Made by a program: the position numbers and the translations under genes
The notes under the pieces: generated by a model
Told to the model about the DNA's origin: nothing
Database searches by the model: none
The model's input: the letters and a program-made list of their open reading frames with translations, nothing else
Part shown: positions 10,569-19,101 of the stretch, piece after piece
Layout: the number at the start of each line of letters is the position of its first letter
Numbering within the stretch: the first letter of the stretch is position 1
From: Pseudomonadota bacterium
Lineage (GTDB): Bacteria; Pseudomonadota; Gammaproteobacteria; Burkholderiales; Burkholderiaceae
Assembly: GCA_021783435.1 (NCBI GenBank)
Contig: JAJXUC010000064.1
Location: 1 to 20,215 of the forward strand
Length of the DNA: 20,215 bases
Direction of reading: 5' to 3'

Positions 10569-10647
10569 GGATGCGGTGCGGAATGGGTGTCGGGCATGCG
10601 TCGCCTGGGGTCGGAGGCGACGCGGCGGGTGACGTGCCAGCGGGCGA

Positions 10648-12621
10648 TCAAACGTCCACCTCCACGCGGTCGCCGTAGGCTTCCATCAGGTCGCGCCGGG
10701 CCTGCGCCTCGCCCTTGCCCATGAGGTGGGTGAAGAGTTCGGTCGTGACGGCCTCGCTGACTTGGCCCAGCTGCACCGGCAGCAGGCGCCGGGTGTCGGG
10801 GTTGAGGGTGGTCTCCCACAGCTGCTCGGCGCTCATCTCGCCCAGGCCCTTGAAACGCGACACGCTCCAGGCGCCTTCCTTCACGCCGTCCTTGCGCAGG
10901 CGGTCGAGGATGGCCTGCAGCTCGCCCTCGTCCAGCGCGTAAAGCTTGGCCGCCGGCTTCTTGCCGCGCGCGGGGGCGTCGACGCGAAACAGCGGCGGAC
11001 GCGCCACATACACATGGCCACGCTCGACGAGCTGCGGAAAATGGCGGAAGAACAGCGTGAGCAGCAGCACCTGGATATGCGAGCCGTCCACATCGGCATC
11101 GCTGAGGATGCAGATCTTGCCGTAGCGCAGCGCGGCGAAGTCCAGGGTGTCGCCGCGGCTGTGCGGATCGAGGCCGATGGCCACGGCGATGTCGTGGATC
11201 TCCTGGTTGGCGAACAGCCTGTCGCGCTCGACCTCCCAGGCGTTGAGCACCTTGCCGCGCAGGGGAAGCACGGCCTGGAATTCCTTGTCGCGCCCCATCT
11301 TGGCCGAGCCGCCAGCGGAGTCGCCCTCGACCAGGAACAGCTCGTTGCGCGCGGTGTCGCGGCTTTCGCAATCGGTCAGCTTGCCGGGGAGCACGGCCAT
11401 GCCCGAACCTTTGCGCTTTTCCACCTTCTGCGCCGCGCGCTGGCGGCTCTGCGCCTGGGCGATGACCAACTCGGCAAGCTGCTTGCCCTGCTCGACATGC
11501 TGGTTCATCCACAGCTCCAGCGCCGGTCGCACGAAGCCAGACACCAGGCGCACCGCGTCGCGGCTGTTGAGCCGCTCCTTCATCTGGCCTTGGAACTGCG
11601 GGTCGAGCACCTTGGCCGACAAAACGAAGGACGCACGCGAGAACACATCCTCCGGCAGCAGTTTGACGCCCTTGGGCAGCAGGCTGTGCAATTCAATGAA
11701 GCTCTTCACCGCCTGGAACAGGCCGTCGCGCAGGCCCGCCTCGTGCGTGCCGCCGGCAGGGGTGGGAATGAGGTTGACATAGGACTCGCGCAGCACGCTG
11801 CCCTCGCTGCTGAACGCCACGCACCAGCTCGCGCCCTCGCCCACCGCAAAGCCCTCGGTCTGGCCATTGGCCTGCCCCTCGCCCTCGAAGGCGAACAGCA
11901 CCGGCGCCTCGCCCAGCACCTCATTCAGGTAGCCGCGCAGGCCATGGTCATAGCGCCAGGTGCGCGCCTCGCCGCTCTTCTCCACCAGCAGGCTCACCTC
12001 CAGTCCCGGCAGCAGCACGGCCTTGCTGCGCAGCAGATGCAGCAGTTCGGCCTGCGGTAATTGCACCGTGTCGAAGTACTTCGCGTCGGGCCACACCCGC
12101 ACCCGGGTTCCGCATTTCCAGTCGCTACGCGTCAACGGGCGCGTCACCAGCGCCTGCACCGGGGCGCCCCCTTGGAACACCAGGGCCGCGGCCTGGCCTT
12201 CGCGGCGCACCTCCACGTCCAAGCGCGAGGCCAGCGCGTTGGTCACGCTCACGCCCACGCCATGGAGGCCGCCGGAGAAACGGTAGGCGGCGCCGGCATC
12301 AAGCTTGTCGAACTTGCCGCCGGCGTGCAGGCGCGTGAACACCAGTTCGACCACCGGCACGCCCTCCTCAGGATGCAGGCCGACCGGGATGCCGCGGCCG
12401 TCGTCCTGCACGCTCAAGCTACCGTCGGCATGCAGGGTCACCGCGATGTGGCGCGCATGACCGGCCAGGGCCTCGTCGGCGCTGTTGTCGATGACCTCCT
12501 GCATGATGTGCAGCGGGCTCGAGGTGGACGTGTACATGCCCGGACGCTGCTGCACCGGCTCCAGTCCCTTGAGCACGCGGATGGACGATTCACTGTAGGC
12601 CGTCGTGGTTCGGGTTGCCAT
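10648..12621 (-). CDS. parE: DNA topoisomerase IV subunit B (ATPase subunit)
   Basis: A 657-residue GHKL ATPase and TOPRIM subunit that drives strand passage by topoisomerase IV. GHKL motifs are visible: Asn46 in '[10 protein letters not shown]' (42-51), 'DDGRGIPVG' (73-81) and '[14 protein letters not shown]' (117-130). The TOPRIM domain has '[18 protein letters not shown]' (428-445) with the acidic Glu432, followed by 'PLRGKVLN' (453-460) and the metal-binding 'DADVDGSH' (508-515). Length and lack of a large insert fit ParE rather than a proteobacterial GyrB (about 800-840 residues). I chose the ATG at 12621 ('[22 protein letters not shown]'-like opening); the upstream open frame to 12960 is non-homologous-looking. 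The promoter-proximal region contains DnaA-box-like sequences, the nearest beginning 8 bases before the start codon, so DnaA-linked control is possible (inference). Confidence 0.96.
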   Translation of the reverse strand: MATRTTTAYSESSIRVLKGLEPVQQRPGMYTSTSSPLHIMQEVIDNSADEALAGHARHIAVTLHADGSLSVQDDGRGIPVGLHPEEGVPVVELVFTRLHAGGKFDKLDAGAAYRFSGGLHGVGVSVTNALASRLDVEVRREGQAAALVFQGGAPVQALVTRPLTRSDWKCGTRVRVWPDAKYFDTVQLPQAELLHLLRSKAVLLPGLEVSLLVEKSGEARTWRYDHGLRGYLNEVLGEAPVLFAFEGEGQANGQTEGFAVGEGASWCVAFSSEGSVLRESYVNLIPTPAGGTHEAGLRDGLFQAVKSFIELHSLLPKGVKLLPEDVFSRASFVLSAKVLDPQFQGQMKERLNSRDAVRLVSGFVRPALELWMNQHVEQGKQLAELVIAQAQSRQRAAQKVEKRKGSGMAVLPGKLTDCESRDTARNELFLVEGDSAGGSAKMGRDKEFQAVLPLRGKVLNAWEVERDRLFANQEIHDIAVAIGLDPHSRGDTLDFAALRYGKICILSDADVDGSHIQVLLLTLFFRHFPQLVERGHVYVARPPLFRVDAPARGKKPAAKLYALDEGELQAILDRLRKDGVKEGAWSVSRFKGLGEMSAEQLWETTLNPDTRRLLPVQLGQVSEAVTTELFTHLMGKGEAQARRDLMEAYGDRVEVDV

Positions 12622-12629
12622 GGATGTTT

Positions 12630-12638
12630 TGTGGATAA
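12630..12638 (-). promoter_or_regulatory. consensus DnaA box
   Basis: TGTGGATAA on the plus strand is the exact complement of the E. coli consensus TTATCCACA. It lies 8 bases upstream of the parE start codon. The match is seen directly; binding by DnaA is inference. Confidence 0.6.
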
Positions 12639-12649
12639 ATGAGCAGAAT

Positions 12650-12658
12650 TGTGGACAA
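12650..12658 (-). promoter_or_regulatory. DnaA-box-like 9-mer, one mismatch
   Basis: TGTGGACAA on the plus strand reads TTGTCCACA on the minus strand, one base from the consensus TTATCCACA. It has the same orientation as the perfect box and begins 20 bases from that box's start, about two helical turns. Confidence 0.45.
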
Positions 12659-12695
12659 ACTCGAGACCGCGATGGCCGAACGTCAGCCGAAAAAC

Positions 12696-12718
12696 TTATC
12701 CCCACCGAATGGGGATAG
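12696..12718. promoter_or_regulatory. inverted repeat made of two DnaA-box-like sequences
   Basis: TATCCCCA (12697-12704), spacer CCGAA and TGGGGATA (12710-12717) form a perfect 8-bp inverted repeat. The left copy extends to TTATCCCCA (12696-12704), one mismatch from the DnaA consensus. The right copy read on the minus strand is CTATCCCCA (12710-12718), two mismatches. It lies 75-97 bases upstream of the parE start. It could also be an operator for an unrelated dimeric repressor. Confidence 0.45.
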
Positions 12719-12954
12719 AGTCCCTGCCACGAGCCTGGAAATCCAGATTCCATGCGGGTCGGTCTGGGTCTGCTCAAAAAAGCGGCAGCAGAATCAGATC
12801 GGCCAGGCATCGCGAATAAGGCTTGACAGCGCGACGCCAGGCATGCTGAGGCGCGGCAAGCGCGGAGGATTCTAGAAGCCCGCCGGGCCTGCGCCGCAGG
12901 GCTCGGACGGACCGCACTGCGCCGCACCAACCCGATTCTGCTTGAATACTCCCG

Positions 12955-13578
12955 ATGCACCCGATCTCACCGACCATGACATCCAAGCCCGCTGCCGGAA
13001 CGGCTGGTCCGCACACCCTGGCCGCGCCCTCGTCCTGGGTCATGCGCTTCGTGCCGCTGATCGAGCCTGGCGCGCGGGTGCTGGACCTGGCCTGCGGCGG
13101 CGGGCGCCATGTGCGGGCGCTCGCGGCGCGGGGCTTCGCCATGCATGCAGTGGACCGCGACGCGCAGGCGGTGGAACCGCTGCGCGCCATCGCGCAGGTC
13201 ACCGTGGCCGACCTCGAGGCCGGCGCCTGGCCGCTGGGCGAGAGCCGCTTCGACGCGGTGATCGTCACCAACTACCTGTGGCGCCCGCTGCTGCAGCGCA
13301 TCGTGCAGACGGTGGCCGAAGGCGGGGTTCTGATCTACGAGACCTTCGCCCTGGGCAACGGCTCCATCGGCAAGCCCAGCAATCCGGATTTCCTGCTGCG
13401 CCCCGGCGAACTGCTCGACGCCGTGCGCCCGCACCTGCGCGTGGTGGCCTACGAGGATGGCTTCGTGGTCACACCGAAACCCGCCTTCGTGCAGCGCATA
13501 TGTGCCGTGCGCGAGCACCCGCCCGCGCGCTCCGCCGAGGCCGGGGCCGAACCCCACCCTGCCAAGTACAATCTTTGA
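12955..13578 (+). CDS. class I SAM-dependent methyltransferase (substrate unknown)
   Basis: A 207-residue protein with a Rossmann-like methyltransferase core. Motif I is 'VLDLACGGGRHV' (42-53), the acidic residue that would bind the SAM ribose is Asp67 in 'MHAVDRD', and 'FDAVIVTNYLW' and 'LLQRIVQTVAEGGVLIYETFA' match the later core strands, in the style of TehB/small-molecule methyltransferases. The 'LIYETF..GN...GKP.NPDFLLRPGEL' segment is typical of this bacterial subgroup, whose substrate is not known to me. The C-terminus is short and Ala/Pro rich. The start may instead be the ATG at 12976. The stop lies 9-18 bases before dapA, so the two are almost certainly co-transcribed. Confidence 0.8.
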   Translation: MHPISPTMTSKPAAGTAGPHTLAAPSSWVMRFVPLIEPGARVLDLACGGGRHVRALAARGFAMHAVDRDAQAVEPLRAIAQVTVADLEAGAWPLGESRFDAVIVTNYLWRPLLQRIVQTVAEGGVLIYETFALGNGSIGKPSNPDFLLRPGELLDAVRPHLRVVAYEDGFVVTPKPAFVQRICAVREHPPARSAEAGAEPHPAKYNL

Positions 13579-13596
13579 TTTTCACAAATGCGCGGC

Positions 13597-14490
13597 ATGA
13601 ATCCCATTACCGGCAGCATCGTGGCCCTGGTCACGCCCATGTTTGAGGACGGCAGCGTCGATTTCGACAGCCTGCGCGGCCTCATCGAATGGCATATCCG
13701 CGAAGGAACCGACTGCATCGGCGTGGTCGGCACCTCGGGCGAGTCGCCGACCGTGAATGTGCAGGAGCACCGCGACATCATCCGCGCCGCGGTCGAGCAG
13801 GCCAGGGGCCGCGTGCCCGTCATGGCCGGCGCCGGCGCCAACTCCACGGCCGAGGCCATCGAGCTGTCCCACTTCTGCAAGGAGGTCGGTGCCGATTGCA
13901 CGCTCCAGGTCGTGCCCTACTACAACAAACCAACCCAGGAAGGCATGTACCGCCACTTCCGTGCCATCGCCGAGGCGGCGGACATTCCGATGGTGCTGTA
14001 CAACGTGCCCGGCCGCACCGTGGCCGATATGCAGGCGGAAACCGTGCTGCGTCTGGCTGAAATTCCCAACATCGTCGGCATCAAGGAAGCCTCCGGCAAC
14101 ATCGACCGTGCCGCGCAAATCCTCCGCTCCGCTCCCGAGGGCTTCGCCGTGTACTCGGGCGACGACCCCACCGCAGTTGCGCTGATGCTGCTGGGCGGGC
14201 ACGGCAACGTCAGCGTGACCGCCAACGTCGCCCCGCGCCTGATGCACGCGCTGTGCATGGCAGCCATCGCCGGCCATGCCCAGGAGGCCGCGCAGCTGCA
14301 CTTCAAGCTCATGGACATCAACCGCCTGCTGTTCACCGAACCCAACCCCATCCCCGTGAAGTGGGCGTTGCAGGCCATGGGCAAGATCGCCGGCGGCATA
14401 CGCCTGCCGCTCACGCCACTGTCCAACCTCGAGCATCAGGCGGCCTTGCGTGCCGCGCTGTCCGCCCTCGGCATCCCCGTTCTCCATTAA
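13597..14490 (+). CDS. dapA: 4-hydroxy-tetrahydrodipicolinate synthase
   Basis: A 297-residue TIM-barrel class I aldolase-type enzyme that condenses pyruvate with aspartate semialdehyde, the first committed step of lysine and diaminopimelate synthesis in the cytoplasm. Visible active-site elements are 'GTSGES' (45-50, Thr46 matching E. coli Thr44), Tyr109 in 'VVPYYNKP' (matching Tyr107), Tyr135 in 'VLYNVPGRT' (matching Tyr133), Arg140, and the Schiff-base Lys163 in 'VGIKEASG'. 'YSGDD' (186-190) follows as expected. The second Thr of the E. coli 'GTTGE' motif is Ser47 here. I use the ATG at 13597 because '[15 protein letters not shown]' is where homologues begin; an in-frame ATG at 13588 adds three residues. 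bamC follows 13 bases downstream, as in E. coli. Confidence 0.96.
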   Translation: MNPITGSIVALVTPMFEDGSVDFDSLRGLIEWHIREGTDCIGVVGTSGESPTVNVQEHRDIIRAAVEQARGRVPVMAGAGANSTAEAIELSHFCKEVGADCTLQVVPYYNKPTQEGMYRHFRAIAEAADIPMVLYNVPGRTVADMQAETVLRLAEIPNIVGIKEASGNIDRAAQILRSAPEGFAVYSGDDPTAVALMLLGGHGNVSVTANVAPRLMHALCMAAIAGHAQEAAQLHFKLMDINRLLFTEPNPIPVKWALQAMGKIAGGIRLPLTPLSNLEHQAALRAALSALGIPVLH

Positions 14491-14503
14491 AAGACACACA
14501 GCC

Positions 14504-15664
14504 ATGCGTCGCACCCCCGCCTTACCTGGACGACACGTCCTGCGATTGTCCGCCCTCGCACTGGCCGTGGCCGCGCTGGGCGGCTGCTCCTCGATGAGCA
14601 CCGTGGTCAATGGCAAGAGCGTCGACTATGAAAGCGCCAAGGCGGCTCCGCCGCTCGACATTCCGCCCGACCTCACGCAAATCACGCGTGAGCAGCGCTA
14701 CACCATGCCGGACAACGCCAAGACCGGGCCGGTGAGCGCCCTGGCCTACCAGAACGCAGCCACCGCGCCGGCGGCCGAGCCCGTCAGCAATGCCGTGCTG
14801 CCCCAGTATCCCGGCATGCATATCGAGCAGGCCGGCGGCCAGCGCTGGCTGGTCATCGATACGCCTCCTGCCCAACTGTGGGACAAGGTCAAGACGTTCT
14901 GGCAGCAAAACGGCTTCTACCTCACCAAGGCGGATGCGGCCACCGGCGAAATGGAAACCGACTGGGCCGAGAACCGTGCCAAGCTGCCGCAGGACTTCAT
15001 TCGCAAATACCTGGGCAAGGTGTTCGACAGCCTCTACGACACCGGGGAACGCGACCGCTACCGCACCGTGTTCGAGCGCACGCCGGACGGCAAGGGCACC
15101 GAGATCTTCATCACCCACCAGACGATGGTCGAGGTCTATACCAACCAGGACAAGACCCAGACCACCTGGCAGCCCGGCACCCCCGATCCCACGCTGGACA
15201 CCGTGTTCCTGCGCAAGCTCATGGTGCATCTGGGCATGAGCGAGCCGCAGGCCAAGGCCGCGGTGGCCGACGTGACCACGCCACCGAACGTGCCGCGCGT
15301 GAGCCTGATCGACGGTGGTCGCGCTCTGCAGGTGCAGGACGGCTTCGACGAAGCCTGGCGCAGGGTCGGCCTGGCGATCAACACCGCGGGCTTCACCGTG
15401 ACCGACCGCAACCGCGCCGCCGGCACTTACGATATCCGCTACGTCAACCCCGTCGCCGCGATGAAGGCCGAGGAAAACCAGGGCAGCTTCCTAAGCCGCC
15501 TGTTCGGTGGTGGCAAGACGGAAGTCAAGCCCGAGGACTTCCGCATCCTGGTGCAACCCGCCGGCACCGTATCGCAGGTCAGCGTGCAAGCCATCAACGC
15601 CGGCGCCGACAGCGCGCAATCGGCACAGAACATCCTCAAGGTGCTGCAACAGCAACTGCAGTGA
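14504..15664 (+). CDS. bamC: outer membrane protein assembly factor BamC (NlpB lipoprotein)
   Basis: A 386-residue lipoprotein subunit of the BAM complex that folds beta-barrel proteins into the outer membrane. The first 27 residues form a lipoprotein signal peptide with the lipobox 'LGGC' ending at Cys28, so the mature protein is lipid-anchored. An extended N-terminal segment ('PPLDIPPDLTQITREQRYTMP', roughly 47-67) matches the unstructured BamC region that contacts BamD. Two helix-grip domains follow: one from about residue 113 ('RWLVIDTPPAQLWDKVKTFW') and one from about 274 ('ALQVQDGFDEAWRRVGLAI'). The dapA-bamC order is conserved with E. coli (dapA-nlpB) and strengthens the call. A strong bidirectional terminator follows 13 bases after the stop. 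Confidence 0.92.
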   Translation: MRRTPALPGRHVLRLSALALAVAALGGCSSMSTVVNGKSVDYESAKAAPPLDIPPDLTQITREQRYTMPDNAKTGPVSALAYQNAATAPAAEPVSNAVLPQYPGMHIEQAGGQRWLVIDTPPAQLWDKVKTFWQQNGFYLTKADAATGEMETDWAENRAKLPQDFIRKYLGKVFDSLYDTGERDRYRTVFERTPDGKGTEIFITHQTMVEVYTNQDKTQTTWQPGTPDPTLDTVFLRKLMVHLGMSEPQAKAAVADVTTPPNVPRVSLIDGGRALQVQDGFDEAWRRVGLAINTAGFTVTDRNRAAGTYDIRYVNPVAAMKAEENQGSFLSRLFGGGKTEVKPEDFRILVQPAGTVSQVSVQAINAGADSAQSAQNILKVLQQQLQ

Positions 15665-15677
15665 TTTGGGCTCGCGC

Positions 15678-15715
15678 TCGACAAAAAAGCCGCTTCGAAG
15701 CGGCTTTTTTGTCGA
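15678..15715. terminator. bidirectional intrinsic terminator, 38-base perfect palindrome
   Basis: The segment is a perfect palindrome centred between 15696 and 15697. The core GCCGCTTCGAAGCGGC is flanked by six A on the left and six T on the right, and the symmetry continues for five more bases on each side (TCGAC / GTCGA). It serves bamC (+) and reads equally well for the desaturase gene (-), whose stop is about 100 bases to the right. Confidence 0.92.
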
Positions 15716-15816
15716 TGGAGCGGAAGATCGACGCGGCCCTCTCGCCTGCAAACCTGCGAAGGGAGCCGGGCCTGCGCAAGCAGGTCTTGATCCGCGACAC
15801 TCAATCCCCGCGGTGC

Positions 15817-17031
15817 TCAGGCGTAGCTGCGTAAACGCAGCGAGAGTCCTTGCAAGGCCGCGATGCCGCTCTGTTCAGCGCGGTGGCACCAGTCCTGCAG
15901 ATGCTGGCGCAGCTGCTCGGCCGAAGCCGACGACTGCTCCCAAACGGCCTTGAGGTCTTCGCGCATGTGCAGCAGCTTGTCGATGGCGGGACTGGTCTGC
16001 GCCGCGGCATCCACCACGGCACGCGACCTCGCATCCAGGGTTTCGCGTTCACGCGCGATCAGGTGGCGCGCCGCGCGCAGCACCGCCCGCTGACCGCTGC
16101 GGGCGGCGCTTTGCGCCCTGGCGCTCGCCTCCGTGCGCTGCAATTCGGCATGCAGGGCGCGCTTGAGTTCACGCGCGTAGCGGGCCATGAGGTCATAGCG
16201 GTTGGCAATCACGGTCTGCAGCAGGGCCAAGTCCACGTGCGGGCGCACCGCGCCGATCTTGGCCTTGGGCGGAAGCTTGCGGGGCGTCGCCAGGCCCACC
16301 CAGGACAGCAGGCGGATATAGGCCCAACCGATGTCGAACTCCCACCACTTGAGCGACAGCTTGGCCGACGTGGGATAGGTGTGATGGTTGTTGTGCAATT
16401 CCTCGCCGCCGATGATCAGGCCCCAGGGAAAGACGTTGTGGCTGGTGTCCCGGCTGGCGTAGTTGCGGTAGCCCCACCAGTGGCCCAGGCCGTTGATGAC
16501 GCCCGCCGCCCAGACCGGGATCCACAGCATCTGCACCGCCCACACCGTGGCGCCGATCGCGCCGAACATCAGCACGTCGGCGATGAGCACCAACCCCACG
16601 CCCTGCCAGGCCAGGCGCGAATACACATGGCGCTCCAGCCAGTCATCCGGCGTGCCGTGGCCGAACTTGGCCAGGGTTTCCTGGTTCTTCGACTCGGTCC
16701 GGTACAGCTCGGAACCGCGCAACAGCACGGTGGAGATGCCCTTGGTCACGGGGCTGTGCGGGTCGTCCGTGGTTTCGCACTTGGCATGGTGCTTGCGGTG
16801 GATGGCCACCCATTCCTTGGTCACCATGCCCGTGGTGAGCCACAGCCAGAGCCGGAAGAAATGCATCACGGCCGGATGCAGGTCCAGGCTTCGATGAGCT
16901 TGGGAGCGGTGCAGGAACACCGTGACGGCAACGATGGTGATATGGGTCGTCACCAGGGTATAAAGCACGATCTGCCAGACGCCAGCATGCAGCAAACCAT
17001 GCCCAGCCCAACTCAGGAAACCATCCAACAT
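15817..17031 (-). CDS. acyl-CoA/fatty acid desaturase, membrane di-iron type
   Basis: A 404-residue integral membrane protein. The three histidine boxes of the DesC/Ole1-type fatty acid desaturases are present: 'HRSQAH' (41-46), 'HRKHH' (78-82) and 'HNNHH' (213-217), with 'GHWWGYRNY' (183-191) in between. Hydrophobic segments lie near 17-40, 55-70, 142-160 and 166-182. Such enzymes insert a cis double bond (usually delta-9) into saturated acyl chains using O2 and an electron donor, adjusting membrane fluidity. The last 140 residues or so (from about 265) are a hydrophilic Ala/Arg/Gln/Glu-rich helical extension not needed by the catalytic core. The start at 17031 follows an A-rich stretch with only a weak GGA upstream. 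It follows the RsmB-type gene on the same strand after 103 bases. Confidence 0.9.
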   Translation of the reverse strand: MLDGFLSWAGHGLLHAGVWQIVLYTLVTTHITIVAVTVFLHRSQAHRSLDLHPAVMHFFRLWLWLTTGMVTKEWVAIHRKHHAKCETTDDPHSPVTKGISTVLLRGSELYRTESKNQETLAKFGHGTPDDWLERHVYSRLAWQGVGLVLIADVLMFGAIGATVWAVQMLWIPVWAAGVINGLGHWWGYRNYASRDTSHNVFPWGLIIGGEELHNNHHTYPTSAKLSLKWWEFDIGWAYIRLLSWVGLATPRKLPPKAKIGAVRPHVDLALLQTVIANRYDLMARYARELKRALHAELQRTEASARAQSAARSGQRAVLRAARHLIARERETLDARSRAVVDAAAQTSPAIDKLLHMREDLKAVWEQSSASAEQLRQHLQDWCHRAEQSGIAALQGLSLRLRSYA

Positions 17032-17134
17032 GTTTTTTTCAATCCGTCAAACTTAAAACGCCAACCCAGGGGGTCACGAGCATCGCTTGTGTGGTCTGCA
17101 GGGTCGCAGGACTTGCCAAAATACCAAGCTCATT

Positions 17135-18463
17135 TTAAGGAGCCTCGATATCCGACTTTTTCGAAGGCATTGGGGCACCCGGACGCGCCGCACGCGCTTC
17201 GACGGACCTTTGCATCACGGCGGCGAAGAACCCATCCGTGTTGTGCCGGTGGGGAAACAGCTCCAGCATGTGGTCGTCCGGCGCCTGGCCGATCGTGACT
17301 TGCTGGTGAGCCAGAATCTCGGCTGCGCTCTGCAAGGCAAAATCCGGCCGCTCGCGCAGGAATTGCTCGACCACCTGCCGGTTCTCCGCAGGAAGCATGC
17401 TGCAGGTGGCGTACACCAGCCGTCCACCGGGCTTGAGCAGGCCAGCCGCTGCCTTCAGGATGGAGGCTTGCTGCGCGGCCAGTTTGGGTACGTCGGCCTC
17501 GCCCAGTCGCCATTTCAGGTCGGGATTGCGGCGCAGCGTGCCGGTGCCGGTACAGGGAGCATCCACCAGAACACGGTCGAGCTTGCCGGCCAGACGCTGC
17601 ACACGATCGTCACGCTCGTGGCTGATGACCACTGGATAGACGTTGGATAGGCCGCTGCGCGCCAGCCGCGGGCGCAGCTTGCTCAAGCGGTGCTCGGCCA
17701 CGTCGAAGGCATAGAGGCGCCCGGTGTTGCGCATCATCGCGCCGAGCGCGAGGGTCTTGCCGCCCGCGCCGGCGCAGAAGTCGGCCACCATCTCACCACG
17801 TCTGGGTTCGAGCAGCAGGGCGAGCAGTTGGCTGCCCTCGTCCTGCACTTCGATGGCACCGTCGATGAACGCTTCCGATCGGTTCAGCGCCGGCTTGCCC
17901 TCGACACGCAAACCCCACGGCGAATATTGCATAGGCTGGGCCTCGATGCCCAAACCCTGCAATTCGGCACGCGCGGCGTCGCGCGTGGTCTTGAGCAGAT
18001 TCACGCGCAAATCCAGCGGTGCGGATTGCAGAAGACTCGTGGCCAACGCATCGAACTCACCGCCGCCCAGGTCGCCGCGGGATTGCAGCGCCTGCGCCAG
18101 CCAATCCGGCAGGCTGTAGCGCAGCGCGGCGGGCAGGTCCGACAGGTCCGAAGCCGACACCTTCTCGCGCCAGTCCAGCAATTCCGCAGGGAATGCCTCG
18201 CGCAACTGCTGCGCGTCGGCCTGCCAACCCAGTGCCAGCAGGTGCAGGTCCAGCGCGCCTCCCGCGGTTCCGGCCAGGTGGCGATACAGGCGCAGATAAC
18301 GCACGACCTGATAAATGCTCTCGGCCAGCACGTGCCGATCGCGCAACCCAAGCTGCGGATGGGCGCGGAAATAGCGCGAGACGACGACATCGGCCGGCAA
18401 CTCGAAGCGCAAGACCTGGCGCAACAACTCGCGTGCCGTCGTGACCAGGGTGCGCGGCTTCAT
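17135..18463 (-). CDS. RsmB/NOP family RNA (cytosine-5-) methyltransferase
   Basis: A 442-residue SAM-dependent methyltransferase expected to make m5C in rRNA. Residues 1-140 form an N-terminal helical RNA-binding region. The catalytic domain shows 'VQDEGSQ' (206-212), SAM motif I 'VADFCAGAGGKTLAL' (226-240), motif IV 'VLVDAPCTGTGTLRRNPDLKW' split at 298-318 with Cys304, and motif VI 'LVYATCSMLPAENR' (349-362) with Cys354. The two cysteines are the pair used by this family for attack and product release. The exact target (for example 16S C967 as for E. coli RsmB) cannot be read from sequence. The ATG overlaps the purN TGA (ATGA) and an AGGTG lies 5 bases before the start, so translation is probably coupled to purN. 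Confidence 0.9.
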   Translation of the reverse strand: MKPRTLVTTARELLRQVLRFELPADVVVSRYFRAHPQLGLRDRHVLAESIYQVVRYLRLYRHLAGTAGGALDLHLLALGWQADAQQLREAFPAELLDWREKVSASDLSDLPAALRYSLPDWLAQALQSRGDLGGGEFDALATSLLQSAPLDLRVNLLKTTRDAARAELQGLGIEAQPMQYSPWGLRVEGKPALNRSEAFIDGAIEVQDEGSQLLALLLEPRRGEMVADFCAGAGGKTLALGAMMRNTGRLYAFDVAEHRLSKLRPRLARSGLSNVYPVVISHERDDRVQRLAGKLDRVLVDAPCTGTGTLRRNPDLKWRLGEADVPKLAAQQASILKAAAGLLKPGGRLVYATCSMLPAENRQVVEQFLRERPDFALQSAAEILAHQQVTIGQAPDDHMLELFPHRHNTDGFFAAVMQRSVEARAARPGAPMPSKKSDIEAP

Positions 18464-19101
18464 GCCGTCACCTGCTGCATGGGCCGCACGAGCACACGCA
18501 AGCCACGCACCTGCAGGCGCCCCTCGACCAGGGCGCGCACGGCAGCCGGATAGATGCGGTGCTCCTGCTCCAGCACGCGCTCGGCGAGTACGGCCTCGGT
18601 ATCGTCATCACGCACCGGCACCACGGCCTGGGCGACGATGGGGCCGTGGTCGAGGTCGTTCGTCACCAGATGCGCGGTGGCGCCATGCCATTTCACGCCG
18701 GCATCGAGCGCGCGCTGGTGCGTGTGCAGCCCCGGAAAAGCGGGCAGCAGCGAGGGATGGATATTGATCAAGCGCCCGGCGTAGCGTTGCACAAAGGCAG
18801 AAGTGAGGACGCGCATGAAACCCGCGAGGACGACCGCGCTGGGGCTGTATTGATCGATGCAAGCTGCCAGTGCGGCGTCGAAATCCTCGCGGCTGGAATA
18901 GACGGTATGGTCGACCACGGCGGTGACGATGCCGTGGTCCGCAGCGTAGGCGAGCCCCGCCGCATCCAGCCGATTGCTCACCACCGCAGCGACCCGCGCC
19001 GGCCAATGTTCGCGCTCGCAGGCCCGCACGATGGCTTGCATATTCGAGCCCTGGCCCGAAATCAGGATGACGATGTTGTTCTCAAAACCTTGGGTTTGCA
19101 T
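18460..19101 (-). CDS. purN: phosphoribosylglycinamide formyltransferase (GART 1)
   Basis: A 213-residue cytosolic enzyme that transfers a formyl group from 10-formyl-THF to GAR in de novo purine synthesis. It begins with the 'IVILISGQGSNMQAI' strand and loop (10-24) that binds the phosphate of GAR, and continues with 'AGFMRVL' (93-99). The catalytic residues are visible as Asn113 and His115 in 'INIHPSLLPAFPG' (112-124) and Asp151 in 'DLDHGPI' (149-155), matching E. coli Asn106, His108 and Asp144. Length fits the family (about 210). The start codon sits in the arm of an 11-bp inverted repeat and has no Shine-Dalgarno sequence. The gene overlaps the next gene by 4 bases and forms an operon with it. 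Confidence 0.95.
   Translation of the reverse strand: MQTQGFENNIVILISGQGSNMQAIVRACEREHWPARVAAVVSNRLDAAGLAYAADHGIVTAVVDHTVYSSREDFDAALAACIDQYSPSAVVLAGFMRVLTSAFVQRYAGRLINIHPSLLPAFPGLHTHQRALDAGVKWHGATAHLVTNDLDHGPIVAQAVVPVRDDDTEAVLAERVLEQEHRIYPAAVRALVEGRLQVRGLRVLVRPMQQVTA

Larger units (their letters stand above)
12622..12954. other. divergent intergenic region parE / methyltransferase
   Basis: This 333-base region must hold the promoters for the parE-parC operon (-) and probably for the methyltransferase-dapA-bamC group (+). The parE side carries the DnaA-box-like 9-mers listed separately. A TTGACA at about 12823 on the plus strand matches a -35 consensus but has no good -10 at normal spacing. 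On the methyltransferase side two small adjacent hairpins occur (12878-12888 and 12888-12900). I see no ORF with protein-like composition and no RNA gene. Confidence 0.6.

Noticed and set aside
10726..12060. 444-codon open frame on the plus strand opposite parE
   Set aside because: It is antisense to a well-defined parE and has shadow-type composition.
12823..12860. TTGACA as -35 of a plus-strand promoter
   Set aside because: No acceptable -10 hexamer lies 16-18 bases downstream, so the promoter was not called.
12622..12960. N-terminal extension of ParE upstream of 12621
   Set aside because: The extra 113 residues run through the DnaA-box region and do not resemble GHKL proteins.
15850..17298. 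482-codon plus-strand frame opposite the desaturase
   Set aside because: The minus strand encodes all three histidine boxes; the plus-strand product has no family pattern.
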